Source: Sphingobacteriia bacterium RIFOXYC2_FULL_35_18 (lineage in GTDB: Bacteria > Bacteroidota > Bacteroidia > Chitinophagales > Chitinophagaceae). From it: DNA of 64,000 nucleotides. The notes beneath the pieces are model-generated. The model searched no databases and was not told the DNA's origin. It was given only the letters and a program-made list of their open reading frames with translations. The stretch covers positions 45,224-109,223 of the forward strand of contig MIAG01000005.1 in NCBI GenBank assembly GCA_001829005.1, in the 5' to 3' direction. Positions 8,407 through 17,686 of the stretch are shown here, piece by piece; positions within the stretch are counted from its first letter, which is position 1, and every line of letters begins with the position of its first letter. A program made the position numbers and the translations under genes.

Positions 8407-9213
8407 CTATGAATAATAACTAGTATTCAAATTTGGATTGGCTTTTTCAGCTGCTTCAATAATACTGTAATCAGATAAAATAAGGGCTTTATTGCGCTTC
8501 ACACATACATCATGTTCAAAATGAACAGAAGGCTTACCATCTCTTGTTCTTACTGTCCAACCATCTTCATCCGTATATACTTCACGTGAACCCAAGTTAA
8601 TCATCGGCTCAATTGCCAACACTAAATTTTCTTTTAACTTAGGGCCAGATCCTCTCTTACCATAGTTGGGCATTTGAGGATCTTCGTGCAAACTTCTCCC
8701 AAGTCCATGACCTACCAACTCTCTAACAACTCCATACCCATTTTTAATTTCAGTATGCTCTTGGATGGCAAAAGCAATATCTCCAATACGATTGTTTACA
8801 ATTGCTTTTTCAATTCCCTTATATAAAGACTCTTTAGTAATTTTTACTAGTTGGATGGCCGCAGGATCCGCTTCACCTAAAATAAATGTATATGCATGAT
8901 CTCCATGCCAACCATTTAATATTACCCCCATATCAATTGAAACAATATCTCCATTTTGTAACGGAATATCATTAGGGAATCCATGCACTACTACATCATT
9001 CACCGATGCACAAATGGTAAATGGATAACCTCTATAATTTAAAAAAGAAGAAATAGCATTGTGCTGTTTAATAAAATCTGCACATAGTTTATCTATTTGC
9101 AAAGTAGTCATACCTGGCTTAAGCACTTTAGCTACTTCAGTAAGTGTTTTGCTCACCAACATGGCAGCTTCCTTCATTAGTGCAATTTCCGATTCCGTTT
9201 TATAGATGATCAT
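8407..9213 (-). CDS. map: Type I methionine aminopeptidase
   Basis: 268 residues. It removes the initiator Met from nascent proteins. The pita-bread fold and metal site are readable: the Asp pair in SIDMGVILNGWHGDHAYTF, the His of GHGLGRSLHEDP, Glu in LAIEPMI and the terminal Glu in SVHFEHDVCV. It begins MIIYKTESEIALMKEA, the usual Map N-terminus. An ATG seven codons upstream (9234) is possible but would add an atypical basic extension. It follows secY by 89 nt in the spc-type gene order. Confidence 0.95.
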   Translation of the reverse strand: MIIYKTESEIALMKEAAMLVSKTLTEVAKVLKPGMTTLQIDKLCADFIKQHNAISSFLNYRGYPFTICASVNDVVVHGFPNDIPLQNGDIVSIDMGVILNGWHGDHAYTFILGEADPAAIQLVKITKESLYKGIEKAIVNNRIGDIAFAIQEHTEIKNGYGVVRELVGHGLGRSLHEDPQMPNYGKRGSGPKLKENLVLAIEPMINLGSREVYTDEDGWTVRTRDGKPSVHFEHDVCVKRNKALILSDYSIIEAAEKANPNLNTSYYS

Positions 9214-9302
9214 ATCTTTATTCCTTCTGGTCATTTGTAATAAAAAGTAAACCTGTTTAGCATAGCCAAACAGGTTTACAAAGTTCGTTGTTTTATTTGA
9301 TA

Positions 9303-10649
9303 TTAGATAGTAGTACTAGTTACACCTTGTCTTCCTTGAACTCTTCCACTATTCATTAAGCCGTCATACTGACGCATTAATAAATAAGTTTCAATTTGTT
9401 GCAAAGTATCTAGAACAACTCCAACCATAATTAACAGTGAAGTACCTCCAAAGAATGTACTGAATCCTTGTGTAACGCCTAATCTTTGAGCAAAACCAGG
9501 AAGAATACCTACTAATGCTAAGAATATAGCACCTGGTAATGTAATCTTATCCATAATTGCACCAATATAATCTGCAGTTGGTTGGCCTGGTTTTACACCT
9601 GGAACAAAACCATTATTGCGTTTTAAATCTTCGGCAATTTGTTTAGGATTAAAAATTAATGCGGTATAAAGGAACGTGAATCCAATAACCATTACAGAGT
9701 ATATCAACATATACCATGCATTGCTATGGTCATTAAAGATTTTTACTATTCCAGAAGCAGAATCCAAATTAGTGAATGATACCAATGTTGGTAAGAACAT
9801 AATGGCCTGCGCAAAGATGATTGGCATAACCCCTGCACTATTTACTTTAACAGGCAAGAATTGACGTGCACCACCAAATTGTCTACTTCCAATTATTTGT
9901 TTAGCATAGTTAACAGGTATTTTTCTAACACCTTGTACTAAAATGATTAGCCCCATAATAATGGAAACCAATACAGCAATTTCAATCAAGAATATTAATA
10001 AACCACCACCACCGCTTACACCTTTGGCACCAAACTCTTGTATAATGCTTTGTGGAAGACGAGCCAAGATACCAACCATGATAATGATAGAAGTACCATT
10101 ACCTAAGCCTTTATCTTGAATTCTTTCCCCTAACCACATTACAAATAAAGTACCAGCAGTTAAAGTAACAACAGTAGAAAACCAAAAGAATGGTTTATAA
10201 GCTGGTAAGATAGCTTCTGCATAACCAGGACTATTTAAGTAAGCAACATAAGCGCCTGCTTGGAATAGTGTTACAATTACAGTTAAGTAACGAGTCCACT
10301 GGTTAATTTTTTTACGACCGCTCTCACCTTCTTTTTGAACTTTTTGTAATTGAGGAACTAAAATAGTCATCAATTGCATAAAAATAGAAGCAGAGATATA
10401 AGGCATGATACCTAATGCAAGAATAGAAGCTTGAGAAAAAGCTCCTCCAGCAAACATATCAAATATACCTAGCAATCCATTGCTCTTAGCAGAATTGGCA
10501 GCAGCTTCAATTTTATTAGGATCAATACCTGGTAAAACGATGTGCGTACCGAAACGATAAGTTAACACCAATGCAAGGGTTACGATAATTTTATTTCGTA
10601 ATTCTTCAATGGTCCAAATATTCCTAAAAGTTTGAACTAATTTTTTCAC
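9303..10649 (-). CDS. secY: Protein translocase subunit SecY
   Basis: 448-residue channel subunit of the Sec translocon in the inner membrane. About ten transmembrane helices can be read. The N-terminus has IWTIEELRNKIIVTLALVLTY and the plug-region motif GGAFSQASILALGIMPYISA; cytoplasmic loops are basic (VRKIPVNYAKQIIGSRQFGG, then NPKQIAEDLKRNNGFVPGVKP). Length and motif order are normal. It follows rplO after a 75-nt spacer that contains a terminator-like hairpin, and precedes map. Confidence 0.97.
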   Translation of the reverse strand: MKKLVQTFRNIWTIEELRNKIIVTLALVLTYRFGTHIVLPGIDPNKIEAAANSAKSNGLLGIFDMFAGGAFSQASILALGIMPYISASIFMQLMTILVPQLQKVQKEGESGRKKINQWTRYLTVIVTLFQAGAYVAYLNSPGYAEAILPAYKPFFWFSTVVTLTAGTLFVMWLGERIQDKGLGNGTSIIIMVGILARLPQSIIQEFGAKGVSGGGGLLIFLIEIAVLVSIIMGLIILVQGVRKIPVNYAKQIIGSRQFGGARQFLPVKVNSAGVMPIIFAQAIMFLPTLVSFTNLDSASGIVKIFNDHSNAWYMLIYSVMVIGFTFLYTALIFNPKQIAEDLKRNNGFVPGVKPGQPTADYIGAIMDKITLPGAIFLALVGILPGFAQRLGVTQGFSTFFGGTSLLIMVGVVLDTLQQIETYLLMRQYDGLMNSGRVQGRQGVTSTTI

Positions 10650-10686
10650 TTCACTAAATTAAATGGCGTTATAACTTAAAACCAAA

Positions 10687-10707
10687 AGACGCATACTCGA
10701 TGCGTCT
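10687..10707 (-). terminator. Terminator-like hairpin between rplO and secY
   Basis: 8-bp perfect stem AGACGCAT/ATGCGTCT (10687-10694 with 10700-10707), 5-nt loop, followed on the minus transcript by TTTGGTTTT. It lies inside a canonical operon, so it may be a partial terminator (attenuator) or an mRNA-processing or stability element. Confidence 0.6.
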
Positions 10708-10724
10708 GGCAAATTACGTTAAAA

Positions 10725-11174
10725 TTATTTGATAATCTCAACAGTTCCGCCTGCAGCTTCAATAGCAGCTTTTGCTTTTTCGCTGATGGCGTTAATTTTG
10801 AAACTGAGTTTTGTTTTCAGCTCGCCATTACCCAATACTTTAACATTATCTGTACGGCTAATTAAACCATTGATATATAAATTCTCTAAAGAGATTTCAG
10901 TGAAACCGTATTTCTCTACCAACTGATCTAATTGACCAAGATTAAATACTTTGTATTCAACTCTATTGATATTTTTGAAACCACGCTTTGGTATACGACG
11001 CTGAATTGGCATTTGACCACCTTCATGAGCCATTTTACTTTTGTAACCAGCACGGCTTTGTCCACCTTTGTTACCTTTTGTAGAAGTACCACCTTTACCA
11101 GATGCTTCACCACGACCTAATCTTTTTTCTCTTTTTACAGAACCTTCAGCAGGTTTTAAATTGTGTAGTTTCAT
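10725..11174 (-). CDS. rplO: 50S ribosomal protein L15
   Basis: 149 residues. L15 helps assemble the central part of the 50S subunit. The Gly/Lys-rich N-terminal extension that threads into 23S rRNA is clear (LKPAEGSVKREKRLGRGEAS, GKGGTSTKGNKGGQ), and the globular C-terminal domain ends KAAIEAAGGTVEIIK as usual. The gene follows rpmD after an unusually long structured spacer of 122 nt. Antisense and alternate-frame readings through its basic N-terminus are shadows. Confidence 0.97.
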   Translation of the reverse strand: MKLHNLKPAEGSVKREKRLGRGEASGKGGTSTKGNKGGQSRAGYKSKMAHEGGQMPIQRRIPKRGFKNINRVEYKVFNLGQLDQLVEKYGFTEISLENLYINGLISRTDNVKVLGNGELKTKLSFKINAISEKAKAAIEAAGGTVEIIK

Positions 11175-11196
11175 GTTGATTTGATTTTGAACTTAC

Positions 11197-11283
11197 GGGG
11201 TATCACCCCTCGCATTGTTTATAATAAATAAAAGTCAGGAGTAAAGATATCCGCATGAAGTGGTATATCCAAACTACTGACTT
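11197..11283 (-). promoter_or_regulatory. Structured spacer between rpmD and rplO
   Basis: Within the 122-nt spacer, 11232-11283 folds into a tiered hairpin: AAGTCAG (11232-11238) with CTGACTT (11277-11283), AGT with ACT inside it, then GATATCC (11246-11252) with 11262-11269 with one bulged base. A second small hairpin, five G-C or T-A pairs around a 3-nt loop, lies at 11197-11209 just before the rplO start. It is a candidate ribosomal-protein binding site or processing signal; its function is not shown. Confidence 0.45.
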
Positions 11284-11296
11284 GAAAATTTCTTAA

Positions 11297-11479
11297 TTAA
11301 GCAACTTCTTCAACCTTTACCAAGTGGCTAACTTTGTTAACCATTCCTAGTATTTGTGGAGTAGCTTCTACTTCTTTAGAAGCATTCAACTTTTTTAAAC
11401 CAAGTGCAATAAGCGTTTGCTTTTGGCGCTCAGATCTGTCGATGCCGCTTTTTATTTGAGTGATTTTTATCTTTTTCAT
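11297..11479 (-). CDS. rpmD: 50S ribosomal protein L30
   Basis: 60-residue bacterial L30, a small 50S protein. The typical features are the N-terminal KIKITQIKSGIDRSERQKQT, then ALGLKKLNASKEVEATPQIL and GMVNKVSHLVKVEE. It starts 5 nt after the rpsE stop, so it is very probably translationally coupled to rpsE. Confidence 0.96.
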   Translation of the reverse strand: MKKIKITQIKSGIDRSERQKQTLIALGLKKLNASKEVEATPQILGMVNKVSHLVKVEEVA

Positions 11480-11484
11480 AAATA

Positions 11485-12006
11485 TTATCCGTTGAAAACT
11501 TTGCTCAATTTGATGTTACGGCCTTTAGCAACCTGAACTGGTTCTCTTAAAAGGCTTAAAGCTTTAATGGTAGCTTTAACCACGTTATGTGGATTAGCAG
11601 AACCAAGGCTCTTAGCAAGTACGTCGGTAATTCCAGCACTTTCTAAAACAGAACGCATGCTGCCTCCCGCAATTACACCCGCTCCGTGTGCAGCTGGCTT
11701 GATTAGTACTTTAGCAGCACCATCTTTTGCCCACTGTTCGTGAGGGATAGTTCCGTGCATAACTGGTACTTTTACCAAGTTCTTCTTTGCATCTTCAATA
11801 CCTTTAGCAATTGCTTCTTGTACTTCTTTTGCTTTACCAAGACCTTGACCAACAATACCATTTTCGTTTCCTACTACTACAAGAGCAGAGAAACTAAATG
11901 TACGGCCACCTTTTGTGGTTTTTACCACACGGTTAATAGCAACTACCTTATCTTTCAGTTCGATGTCGCCACCCGCTTTTACTTTATTTACGCTTACTTT
12001 AGACAT
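11485..12006 (-). CDS. rpsE: 30S ribosomal protein S5
   Basis: 173 residues. S5 helps form the mRNA entry channel and decoding accuracy of the 30S subunit. The double-stranded-RNA-binding-like N-domain has [20 protein letters not shown] and [18 protein letters not shown]; the C-domain has [20 protein letters not shown] and the closing segment [12 protein letters not shown]. Length is normal. It lies 30 nt after rplR and 5 nt before rpmD. Confidence 0.97.
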   Translation of the reverse strand: MSKVSVNKVKAGGDIELKDKVVAINRVVKTTKGGRTFSFSALVVVGNENGIVGQGLGKAKEVQEAIAKGIEDAKKNLVKVPVMHGTIPHEQWAKDGAAKVLIKPAAHGAGVIAGGSMRSVLESAGITDVLAKSLGSANPHNVVKATIKALSLLREPVQVAKGRNIKLSKVFNG

Positions 12007-12036
12007 TTATTGAGCGATTAAATTGATGTTAGTAAT

Positions 12037-12387
12037 TTAGAATACCAAGCCACCTTCTCTTGCTCCGTCTGCAACAGACTTCACACGGCCATGATATAGA
12101 TTTCCACCTCTGTCGAATACACAATTAGTTAATCCGAGAGCTAATGCTTTCTTTGCTACTGCAGCGCCAACCATTTTAGATTTCTCTATTTTAGTTACTT
12201 TTTGTGCAGCAATATCCTTATCTCTTGAAGATGCGGCAACAATGGTAACACCATTATCATCATCAATTAATTGTGCATAGATTTCGGCATTGCTTCTGAA
12301 TACAGAAAGACGTGGCTTTACAGCAGTACCAGCAATCTTTTTACGGATGCGATACCTGATTTTCTGCCTTTGTATTAATTTACCCAT
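12037..12387 (-). CDS. rplR: 50S ribosomal protein L18
   Basis: 116 residues. L18 binds 5S rRNA and joins it to the 50S subunit. The basic N-terminus ([20 protein letters not shown]) leads into [20 protein letters not shown], and the C-terminus has [23 protein letters not shown], all typical of the family. It lies 48 nt after rplF and 30 nt before rpsE in the canonical spc order. Confidence 0.97.
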   Translation of the reverse strand: MGKLIQRQKIRYRIRKKIAGTAVKPRLSVFRSNAEIYAQLIDDDNGVTIVAASSRDKDIAAQKVTKIEKSKMVGAAVAKKALALGLTNCVFDRGGNLYHGRVKSVADGAREGGLVF

Positions 12388-12435
12388 TGTTGTTTATTTT
12401 ATACCTCCGATTCGGCCGGGGGATTGTTAGTTTAA

Positions 12436-12990
12436 TTATTTACCTGCTGATTTACCTGCTTTTCTTCTTAAGATTTCACCTGCGTATTTAACACCTTTTC
12501 CTTTGTATGGCTCAGGCTTACGTAAGCTTCTCAACTTAGCAGCAACCTGTCCGATCAACTGCTTATCAATTCCTTCTAAGAATACTTTTGGGTTTTGACC
12601 TTTTTCAGTGGTAGTTGAAACTTTAAGTTCACTTGGAATCTCAATAATAATATTGTGAGAATATCCTAAAGCAAGATCTAATAAGTTTCCAGTGTTAGCG
12701 GCTTTAAAACCTACCCCTACTAACTCTAATTCTTTTTTATAACCTTCGGTTACACCTTTAACCATATTGTTCACTAATGAACGGTATAATCCGTGCATAG
12801 CGCGATGACGAATTTGATCTGTAGGTCTGGTGAAAACAACTTCACCTTCTTTCACCTCGATAGTGATATCTCTATCAATATTCTGAGTTAATTGTCCTTT
12901 AGGACCTTTAACTGTAAGAACATTCTCCGCACTAACGGTGATTGTTACACCTGCCGGAACTACTACCGGTTGTTTACCAATTCTAGACAT
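12436..12990 (-). CDS. rplF: 50S ribosomal protein L6
   Basis: 184 residues. L6 sits near the factor-binding region of the 50S subunit. It has the two repeated alpha/beta domains of the family: N-terminal MSRIGKQPVVVPAGVTITVS and C-terminal KPEPYKGKGVKYAGEILRRK, the conserved 23S rRNA-binding signature. The 78-nt spacer before it could fold a small stem (agtcg/cgact outside gaaca/tgttc), of uncertain meaning. Confidence 0.97.
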   Translation of the reverse strand: MSRIGKQPVVVPAGVTITVSAENVLTVKGPKGQLTQNIDRDITIEVKEGEVVFTRPTDQIRHRAMHGLYRSLVNNMVKGVTEGYKKELELVGVGFKAANTGNLLDLALGYSHNIIIEIPSELKVSTTTEKGQNPKVFLEGIDKQLIGQVAAKLRSLRKPEPYKGKGVKYAGEILRRKAGKSAGK

Positions 12991-13068
12991 AGTCGATTTT
13001 TATTTTATTATGAACATTGCTCCGTGTTCAGCCACGACTAAGAGGCTTAATTGTCGGAACGGTTTATT

Positions 13069-13467
13069 TTAAGAAATATAACACAACACTTCTCCACCAA
13101 CATTCTGCGCCTTAGCTTGCTTATCGGTTAGAACACCTTTAGATGTACTAAGGATGGCAACACCCAAACCATTGATTACTCTTTTGATTTCAGCAGGCTT
13201 TGCATATTGACGTAATCCTGGACGACTAACTCTTTCTAAAGAACGAATTGCTGGAACTTTTGTATTAGGATCATACTTTAAAGCGATCTTAATTAAGCCT
13301 TGCTTGTTATCGTCTTCGAATTTGTATTTCAAGATATAACCTTGATCATACAAAATCTCTGTTAAACGCTTCTTCAAATTAGAAGCAGGAATTTCAACCA
13401 GTCTATGACCAGCCAACTGAGCATTACGAATTCTAGTTAAGAAGTCTGCTATAGGATCAGTTACCAT
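13069..13467 (-). CDS. rpsH: 30S ribosomal protein S8
   Basis: 132 residues. S8 binds the central domain of 16S rRNA early in 30S assembly and, in well-studied bacteria, represses the spc operon. The N-terminal MVTDPIADFLTRIRNAQLAG and the C-terminal signature GVAILSTSKGVLTDKQAKAQ with GGEVLCYIS are canonical. It lies 47 nt after rpsN and 78 nt before rplF. Confidence 0.97.
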   Translation of the reverse strand: MVTDPIADFLTRIRNAQLAGHRLVEIPASNLKKRLTEILYDQGYILKYKFEDDNKQGLIKIALKYDPNTKVPAIRSLERVSRPGLRQYAKPAEIKRVINGLGVAILSTSKGVLTDKQAKAQNVGGEVLCYIS

Positions 13468-13514
13468 ATTATTATAATTATACTAGTTCTAAATTTTGTT
13501 TATCAAACTGACTA

Positions 13515-13784
13515 CTACCAGCTTGCTTTTTTAACACCTGGAATCATACCGTTTAAAGCCATGTCACGGAACATAATCCTTGACAAACCAAAATAACGCA
13601 TATAACCTTTAGGTCTTCCTGTAAGCTGACAACGGTTCTTTAAACGTACCGGAGAAGCGTTCTTTGGAAGTAGATCTAATCCTGCGTAGTCACCTGCTGC
13701 TTTAAGAGCTGCACGCTTTTCAGCATATTGAGCTACCATTTTCTCGCGCTTTCTTTGTCTGGCTTTGATTGATTCTTTTGCCAT
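13515..13784 (-). CDS. rpsN: 30S ribosomal protein S14, zinc-free form
   Basis: 89 residues, the longer C-minus type. Only one Cys is present ([20 protein letters not shown]), so the CxxC...CxxC zinc ribbon of the short form is absent. The C-terminal [22 protein letters not shown] pattern is canonical. S14 helps assemble the 30S head. It lies 22 nt after rplE in the standard order. Confidence 0.97.
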   Translation of the reverse strand: MAKESIKARQRKREKMVAQYAEKRAALKAAGDYAGLDLLPKNASPVRLKNRCQLTGRPKGYMRYFGLSRIMFRDMALNGMIPGVKKASW

Positions 13785-13806
13785 AATGTTTTTGTTCTGT
13801 GTTTAA

Positions 13807-14376
13807 TTAATCTTTCTTGGTTCCTTTAAACGGCATACCCAATTCTTTCAAAAGCTCGTAAGCTTCTTCATTGGTATTTGCAGTTGTTACAAAAGTGATA
13901 TCTAAACCGGTGATTTTATTTACTTTATCAATATCAATTTCAGGGAAAATGATTTGTTCAGTTACACCTAAAGTATAGTTACCTCTTCCGTCAAAAGCTT
14001 TATCGCTGATTCCTTTAAAGTCACGGACACGAGGCAGTGCTACAGAAACCAATCTGTCAAGGAACTCATACATTTTCTCTCCTCTTAAAGTAACGCGAGC
14101 ACCAATTGGCATGCCCTTACGTAACTTAAAGTTAGAAATGTCTTTTTTAGACATAGTAGGAACTGCTTTCTGACCAGTGATCATATTCAATTCGTCTACT
14201 GCTATATCCACTAATTTCTTATCTGTAACCGCTCCATTAACACCACGGTTAATACAGATTTTTTCTAATTTAGGAGCTTGCATTACGGTAGTGTAAGCAA
14301 ACTTCTTCATCAACGCAGGTACAACATCTTTGCTGTACTTCGTTGCTAATCTCGGTGTATATTTTGCTGTACTCAT
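13807..14376 (-). CDS. rplE: 50S ribosomal protein L5
   Basis: 189 residues. L5 binds 5S rRNA and contacts the P-site tRNA and the 30S head. Signatures include [53 protein letters not shown] and the C-terminal [20 protein letters not shown]. Its ATG shares one base with the rplX stop (TAATG), indicating translational coupling. Confidence 0.97.
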   Translation of the reverse strand: MSTAKYTPRLATKYSKDVVPALMKKFAYTTVMQAPKLEKICINRGVNGAVTDKKLVDIAVDELNMITGQKAVPTMSKKDISNFKLRKGMPIGARVTLRGEKMYEFLDRLVSVALPRVRDFKGISDKAFDGRGNYTLGVTEQIIFPEIDIDKVNKITGLDITFVTTANTNEEAYELLKELGMPFKGTKKD

Positions 14377-14714
14377 TATTTGATTACCTCCCCAGATTTT
14401 TTAGATACACGTATTAATTTTCCATTTTCACGGGTACGCTTCACTTTGGTTGGCTCGCCCTTTTTAGCATCCCACAACATTACATTGCTGATATTGATAG
14501 GGGCTTCTACTTTAACAATACCACCTTTGGTATTTTGAGCAGATGGCTTGGTGTGCTTTGTAACGATATTCACTCCTTCTACTACTACACGTCCTTTATC
14601 TACAATCACTTCCAATACTGTGCGAGGCTTTTTCAAATCCTTGTCATCTCCGGCAATAACCACTACGGAATCACCTTTTTTGATGCTGAATTTGGCTTTA
14701 AATCTTGTACTCAT
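14376..14714 (-). CDS. rplX: 50S ribosomal protein L24
   Basis: 112 residues. L24 is an early 50S assembly initiator with a KOW motif near the N-terminus ([19 protein letters not shown]). The following [20 protein letters not shown] and [20 protein letters not shown] are typical of the family. It overlaps rplE by one base and follows rplN by 22 nt. Confidence 0.97.
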   Translation of the reverse strand: MSTRFKAKFSIKKGDSVVVIAGDDKDLKKPRTVLEVIVDKGRVVVEGVNIVTKHTKPSAQNTKGGIVKVEAPINISNVMLWDAKKGEPTKVKRTRENGKLIRVSKKSGEVIK

Positions 14715-14736
14715 TTTATTTAGCTTTTAGCTTTTT

Positions 14737-15105
14737 TTATAATACTTCAGGAGCAAGAGAAATAATTTTCATATATCCCTTATCACGCAATTCTCTAGCT
14801 ACAGGTCCAAAGATACGTGTACCGCGAGGCTCGTCTGAATTGTTCAACAACACAACTGCGTTGTCATCAAAACGGATATAAGAACCATCTTTTCTGCGAA
14901 GTTTGTTTTTAGTACGAACAATAACCGCTTTAGATACTGTTCCTTTTTTAACACCACCTGCAGGGATTGCGTCTTTTACCGTAACAACAATTTTATCGCC
15001 GATCTTAGCATAATCCTGACCGCTATTACCAAGTACCTTAATACAAAGTACCTCTTTAGCGCCACTATTGTCAGCTACATTTAACCTGCTTTCTTGCTGA
15101 ATCAT
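14737..15105 (-). CDS. rplN: 50S ribosomal protein L14
   Basis: 122 residues. L14 forms an intersubunit bridge and is the docking site for the silencing factor RsfS. Canonical stretches are [20 protein letters not shown] at the start, [20 protein letters not shown] in the middle, and [20 protein letters not shown] near the end. It lies 75 nt after rpsQ. Confidence 0.98.
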   Translation of the reverse strand: MIQQESRLNVADNSGAKEVLCIKVLGNSGQDYAKIGDKIVVTVKDAIPAGGVKKGTVSKAVIVRTKNKLRRKDGSYIRFDDNAVVLLNNSDEPRGTRIFGPVARELRDKGYMKIISLAPEVL

Positions 15106-15180
15106 TTTATTTAATTTGAAATTTTAAATTTAAGTACAACACCATCTTTTAAGATGAGGTAGTTACTCAAATCAATATTA

Positions 15181-15438
15181 TTATTTCGCTTTTTCTACAA
15201 TTTCAACTAGTCTCCAACGCTTGGTTTTACTAAGCGGACGAGTTTCCATGATCTTCACCACATCACCGATGGTGCACTCTCCTTTCTCATCATGAGCATG
15301 GAACTTAGTAGTCTTCTTTACGAATTTACCGTAGATAGGGTGTTTTACTTTTCTTTCAACCGCAACAGTGATGGTTTTATCCATTTTATCGCTGGTAACG
15401 ATCCCTGTCCTTGTTTTGCGCAAATTTCTTTCAGCCAT
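15181..15438 (-). CDS. rpsQ: 30S ribosomal protein S17
   Basis: 85 residues. S17 is a primary 16S rRNA-binding OB-fold protein. The N-terminal [20 protein letters not shown] and the C-terminal [20 protein letters not shown] are the family signatures. It lies 17 nt after rpmC. Confidence 0.97.
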   Translation of the reverse strand: MAERNLRKTRTGIVTSDKMDKTITVAVERKVKHPIYGKFVKKTTKFHAHDEKGECTIGDVVKIMETRPLSKTKRWRLVEIVEKAK

Positions 15439-15455
15439 TGTGTTTAATTTATGGT

Positions 15456-15671
15456 TTAAATACCCATTTCTTTTTTCTTCAATTCCGTTTTGATACGGGC
15501 GATGTCTCTACGAAGTCCACGAATAGTCATTGGATTTTCTAGTGGAGAGATAGCGTGAGCAAATTCCAATTTTTTCAAACGTAGTTCGTCTTCTTGGATT
15601 TTTGCTCTAAGATCTGTTACACTGAGATCCTTTAGATTTTTGTTGAATTCGTATGTTTTTTTATTAGCCAT
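15456..15671 (-). CDS. rpmC: 50S ribosomal protein L29
   Basis: 71 residues forming a helical hairpin at the exit of the peptide tunnel, where L29 with L23 docks trigger factor and SRP. The conserved core is [20 protein letters not shown] and [20 protein letters not shown]. It starts 18 nt after rplP. Confidence 0.96.
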   Translation of the reverse strand: MANKKTYEFNKNLKDLSVTDLRAKIQEDELRLKKLEFAHAISPLENPMTIRGLRRDIARIKTELKKKEMGI

Positions 15672-15689
15672 TGCAATTTCTTTTTTTGG

Positions 15690-16109
15690 TTATGCTTGCA
15701 AATCTCTTCTTACGATGAACTTGGTTGCGATTGGTAATTTTTGTGCTGCAAGACCCATCGCTTCTTTTGCTACAGCTTCAGTAACACCATCACACTCGAA
15801 GATGATACGTCCTGGCTCAACAACAGCAGCCCAATATTCAGGGTTACCTTTACCCTTACCCATTCTCACTTCAGCAGGCTTATGGGTGATAATTTTGTCA
15901 GGGAATACTCTGATCCATACATTTCCCTCACGCTTCATAGCACGGGTCATGGCCTGACGGGCAGATTCGATCTGGCGGTTAGTTAACCAGATGGGCTCTA
16001 ATGCTTTTAAGGCAAATGATCCAAATGATATAGCAGTTCCACGCTTAGCTACTTCGCGAATGCGTCCTTTCTGCTGTTTCCTATGTTTGCTTCTTTTCGG
16101 CTGTAACAT
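15690..16109 (-). CDS. rplP: 50S ribosomal protein L16
   Basis: 139 residues. L16 lies near the A-site and is needed for peptidyl transferase assembly. It starts [16 protein letters not shown], and has the canonical [20 protein letters not shown] and [19 protein letters not shown]. The Arg corresponding to the hydroxylated E. coli Arg81 lies in this last motif region. It lies 78 nt after rpsC. Confidence 0.97.
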   Translation of the reverse strand: MLQPKRSKHRKQQKGRIREVAKRGTAISFGSFALKALEPIWLTNRQIESARQAMTRAMKREGNVWIRVFPDKIITHKPAEVRMGKGKGNPEYWAAVVEPGRIIFECDGVTEAVAKEAMGLAAQKLPIATKFIVRRDLQA

Positions 16110-16187
16110 TTTTTAGTTTTTTGGTCCACGAATTTTATTCGTAGTTATTTAAAACTTTAGTAATTCTGCATTACTAATTTTTGAATA

Positions 16188-16961
16188 TTAGTTTCTGCGT
16201 TCTCCTCTTCCACCACCTCTTCTATCGTCTCTTCTGTCTCCGCCACGACCTCTATCATCTCCACCAGTTCTTTCTCTTCTATCGCTCATATCGTTCTTAC
16301 CACCAACGAAGTTTGGATTCAATTCACGCTTTCCTAGTACTTCACCTTTACAGATCCATACTTTGATACCAATTTTACCGTAAACAGTTTGAGCAAAAAC
16401 ATTGGCATAATCAATATCCATACGGAAAGTATGTAATGGAGTACGGCCTTGTTTAAATTCTTCGCTACGAGCAATTTCAGCACCACCCAAACGACCGCTT
16501 AATTTAACCTTAATACCTTCAGCACCCATACGGAGTGTAGAGGCAATGGCCATTTTAGTTGCACGTTTGAAGTTGATACGGTTTTCAATTTGACGAGCGA
16601 TGGTATCTCCTACGATAGTAGCATCTAGTTCAGGACGACGGATTTCCAAAATATTAATTTGAACATCGTCTTTACCAGTTAACTTCTTCAACTCTTCTTT
16701 AATACGATCTACCTCGTTACCACCTTTTCCGATGATAATACCTGGCTTAGAAGTATGAATAGTTATGATCAATTTACCAAGCGTACGCTCAATAACGATC
16801 TTTGCGATTCCACCTTTGTTGATACGGGCACTCAGGTAGGTACGGATCTTATGATCTTCGATCAGTTTGGATGCGTAGTCTTTTTTACTACCATACCAGT
16901 TACTGTCCCATCCGCGGATGATGCCTAACCTGTTACCAATTGGATTTGCTTTCTGACCCAT
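16188..16961 (-). CDS. rpsC: 30S ribosomal protein S3 with Arg/Gly/Asp-rich tail
   Basis: 257 residues. S3 shapes the mRNA entry tunnel. The KH domain with [18 protein letters not shown] and the C-domain with [20 protein letters not shown] are canonical. After the normal end of the family near GKRELNPNF, about 35 extra residues form an Arg/Gly/Asp low-complexity tail ([18 protein letters not shown]). Such tails occur in other Bacteroidota S3 proteins as far as I recall; its role is unknown. It starts 12 nt after rplV. Confidence 0.97.
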   Translation of the reverse strand: MGQKANPIGNRLGIIRGWDSNWYGSKKDYASKLIEDHKIRTYLSARINKGGIAKIVIERTLGKLIITIHTSKPGIIIGKGGNEVDRIKEELKKLTGKDDVQINILEIRRPELDATIVGDTIARQIENRINFKRATKMAIASTLRMGAEGIKVKLSGRLGGAEIARSEEFKQGRTPLHTFRMDIDYANVFAQTVYGKIGIKVWICKGEVLGKRELNPNFVGGKNDMSDRRERTGGDDRGRGGDRRDDRRGGGRGERRN

Positions 16962-16973
16962 ATAATGGTTTTA

Positions 16974-17321
16974 CTAATTAGTTTTAGAATCTACGATTAA
17001 TGTTACATGGTTGCTGCGCTTACGTACTTTGTAGCCACGGCCTTGTGGTGCAGGGCGCATACGCTTTAATACTCTACCGCCATCAACGAATACGGTCTTT
17101 ACAATCAGACTGCTGTCTGCAGCATTTGATCCGCTGTTTTTCTGCTCCCAGTTACTGATAGCACTCTTCAACAGTTTTGCCAATGGAGTGGCATTGTGCT
17201 GAGGATGATGTTCCAGAATAGCCAGGGCTTTCTCCACTTCCATTCCACGGATCACATCGGCTAACAGGCGCATTTTACGCGGACCTGTTGGATAATTGTT
17301 CAGTTTAGCTACTGCTTCCAT
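16974..17321 (-). CDS. rplV: 50S ribosomal protein L22
   Basis: 115 residues. L22 lines the nascent-peptide tunnel with its beta-hairpin. Family signatures are [20 protein letters not shown] at the N-terminus and, in the loop and C-terminus, [20 protein letters not shown]. It lies 39 nt after rpsS and 12 nt before rpsC. Confidence 0.97.
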   Translation of the reverse strand: MEAVAKLNNYPTGPRKMRLLADVIRGMEVEKALAILEHHPQHNATPLAKLLKSAISNWEQKNSGSNAADSSLIVKTVFVDGGRVLKRMRPAPQGRGYKVRKRSNHVTLIVDSKTN

Positions 17322-17360
17322 TTCTTTTTTTGTTTGATGTATGGGTGTTAGCCCCTACAG

Positions 17361-17630
17361 TTATTTTTTAGTTCCTGCGTGTCCTCTGAAGTTTCTAGTA
17401 GGAGCAAATTCACCTAATTTGTGACCTACCATGAATTCTGTTACGTAAACAGGGATGAACTTATTTCCGTTGTGCACGGCAAAAGTGTGTCCAACAAAAT
17501 CAGGTGTGATTGTGCTGCGACGACTCCAAGTTTTGATAACGTTTCTCTTTACTTTTCCGTCGTTAATAGCAACTACTTTACCTTCTAAGTTAGCATCTAC
17601 GTAAGGACCTTTTTTAATCGAACGACCCAT
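17361..17630 (-). CDS. rpsS: 30S ribosomal protein S19
   Basis: 89 residues. S19 is in the 30S head and contacts A-site tRNA. It begins [19 protein letters not shown] and carries the signature [20 protein letters not shown] and [20 protein letters not shown]. It lies 56 nt after rplB. Confidence 0.98.
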   Translation of the reverse strand: MGRSIKKGPYVDANLEGKVVAINDGKVKRNVIKTWSRRSTITPDFVGHTFAVHNGNKFIPVYVTEFMVGHKLGEFAPTRNFRGHAGTKK

Positions 17631-17686
17631 AATTATTTGAGTTTACTGGTCTATTAGTTTATTTATTTATTTTGACTGGTTAGTTA

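Noticed and set aside
15640-15986. Plus-strand frames of 81-105 codons over rplP
   Set aside because: Shadows of a ribosomal gene whose reading frame is certain; no family resemblance.
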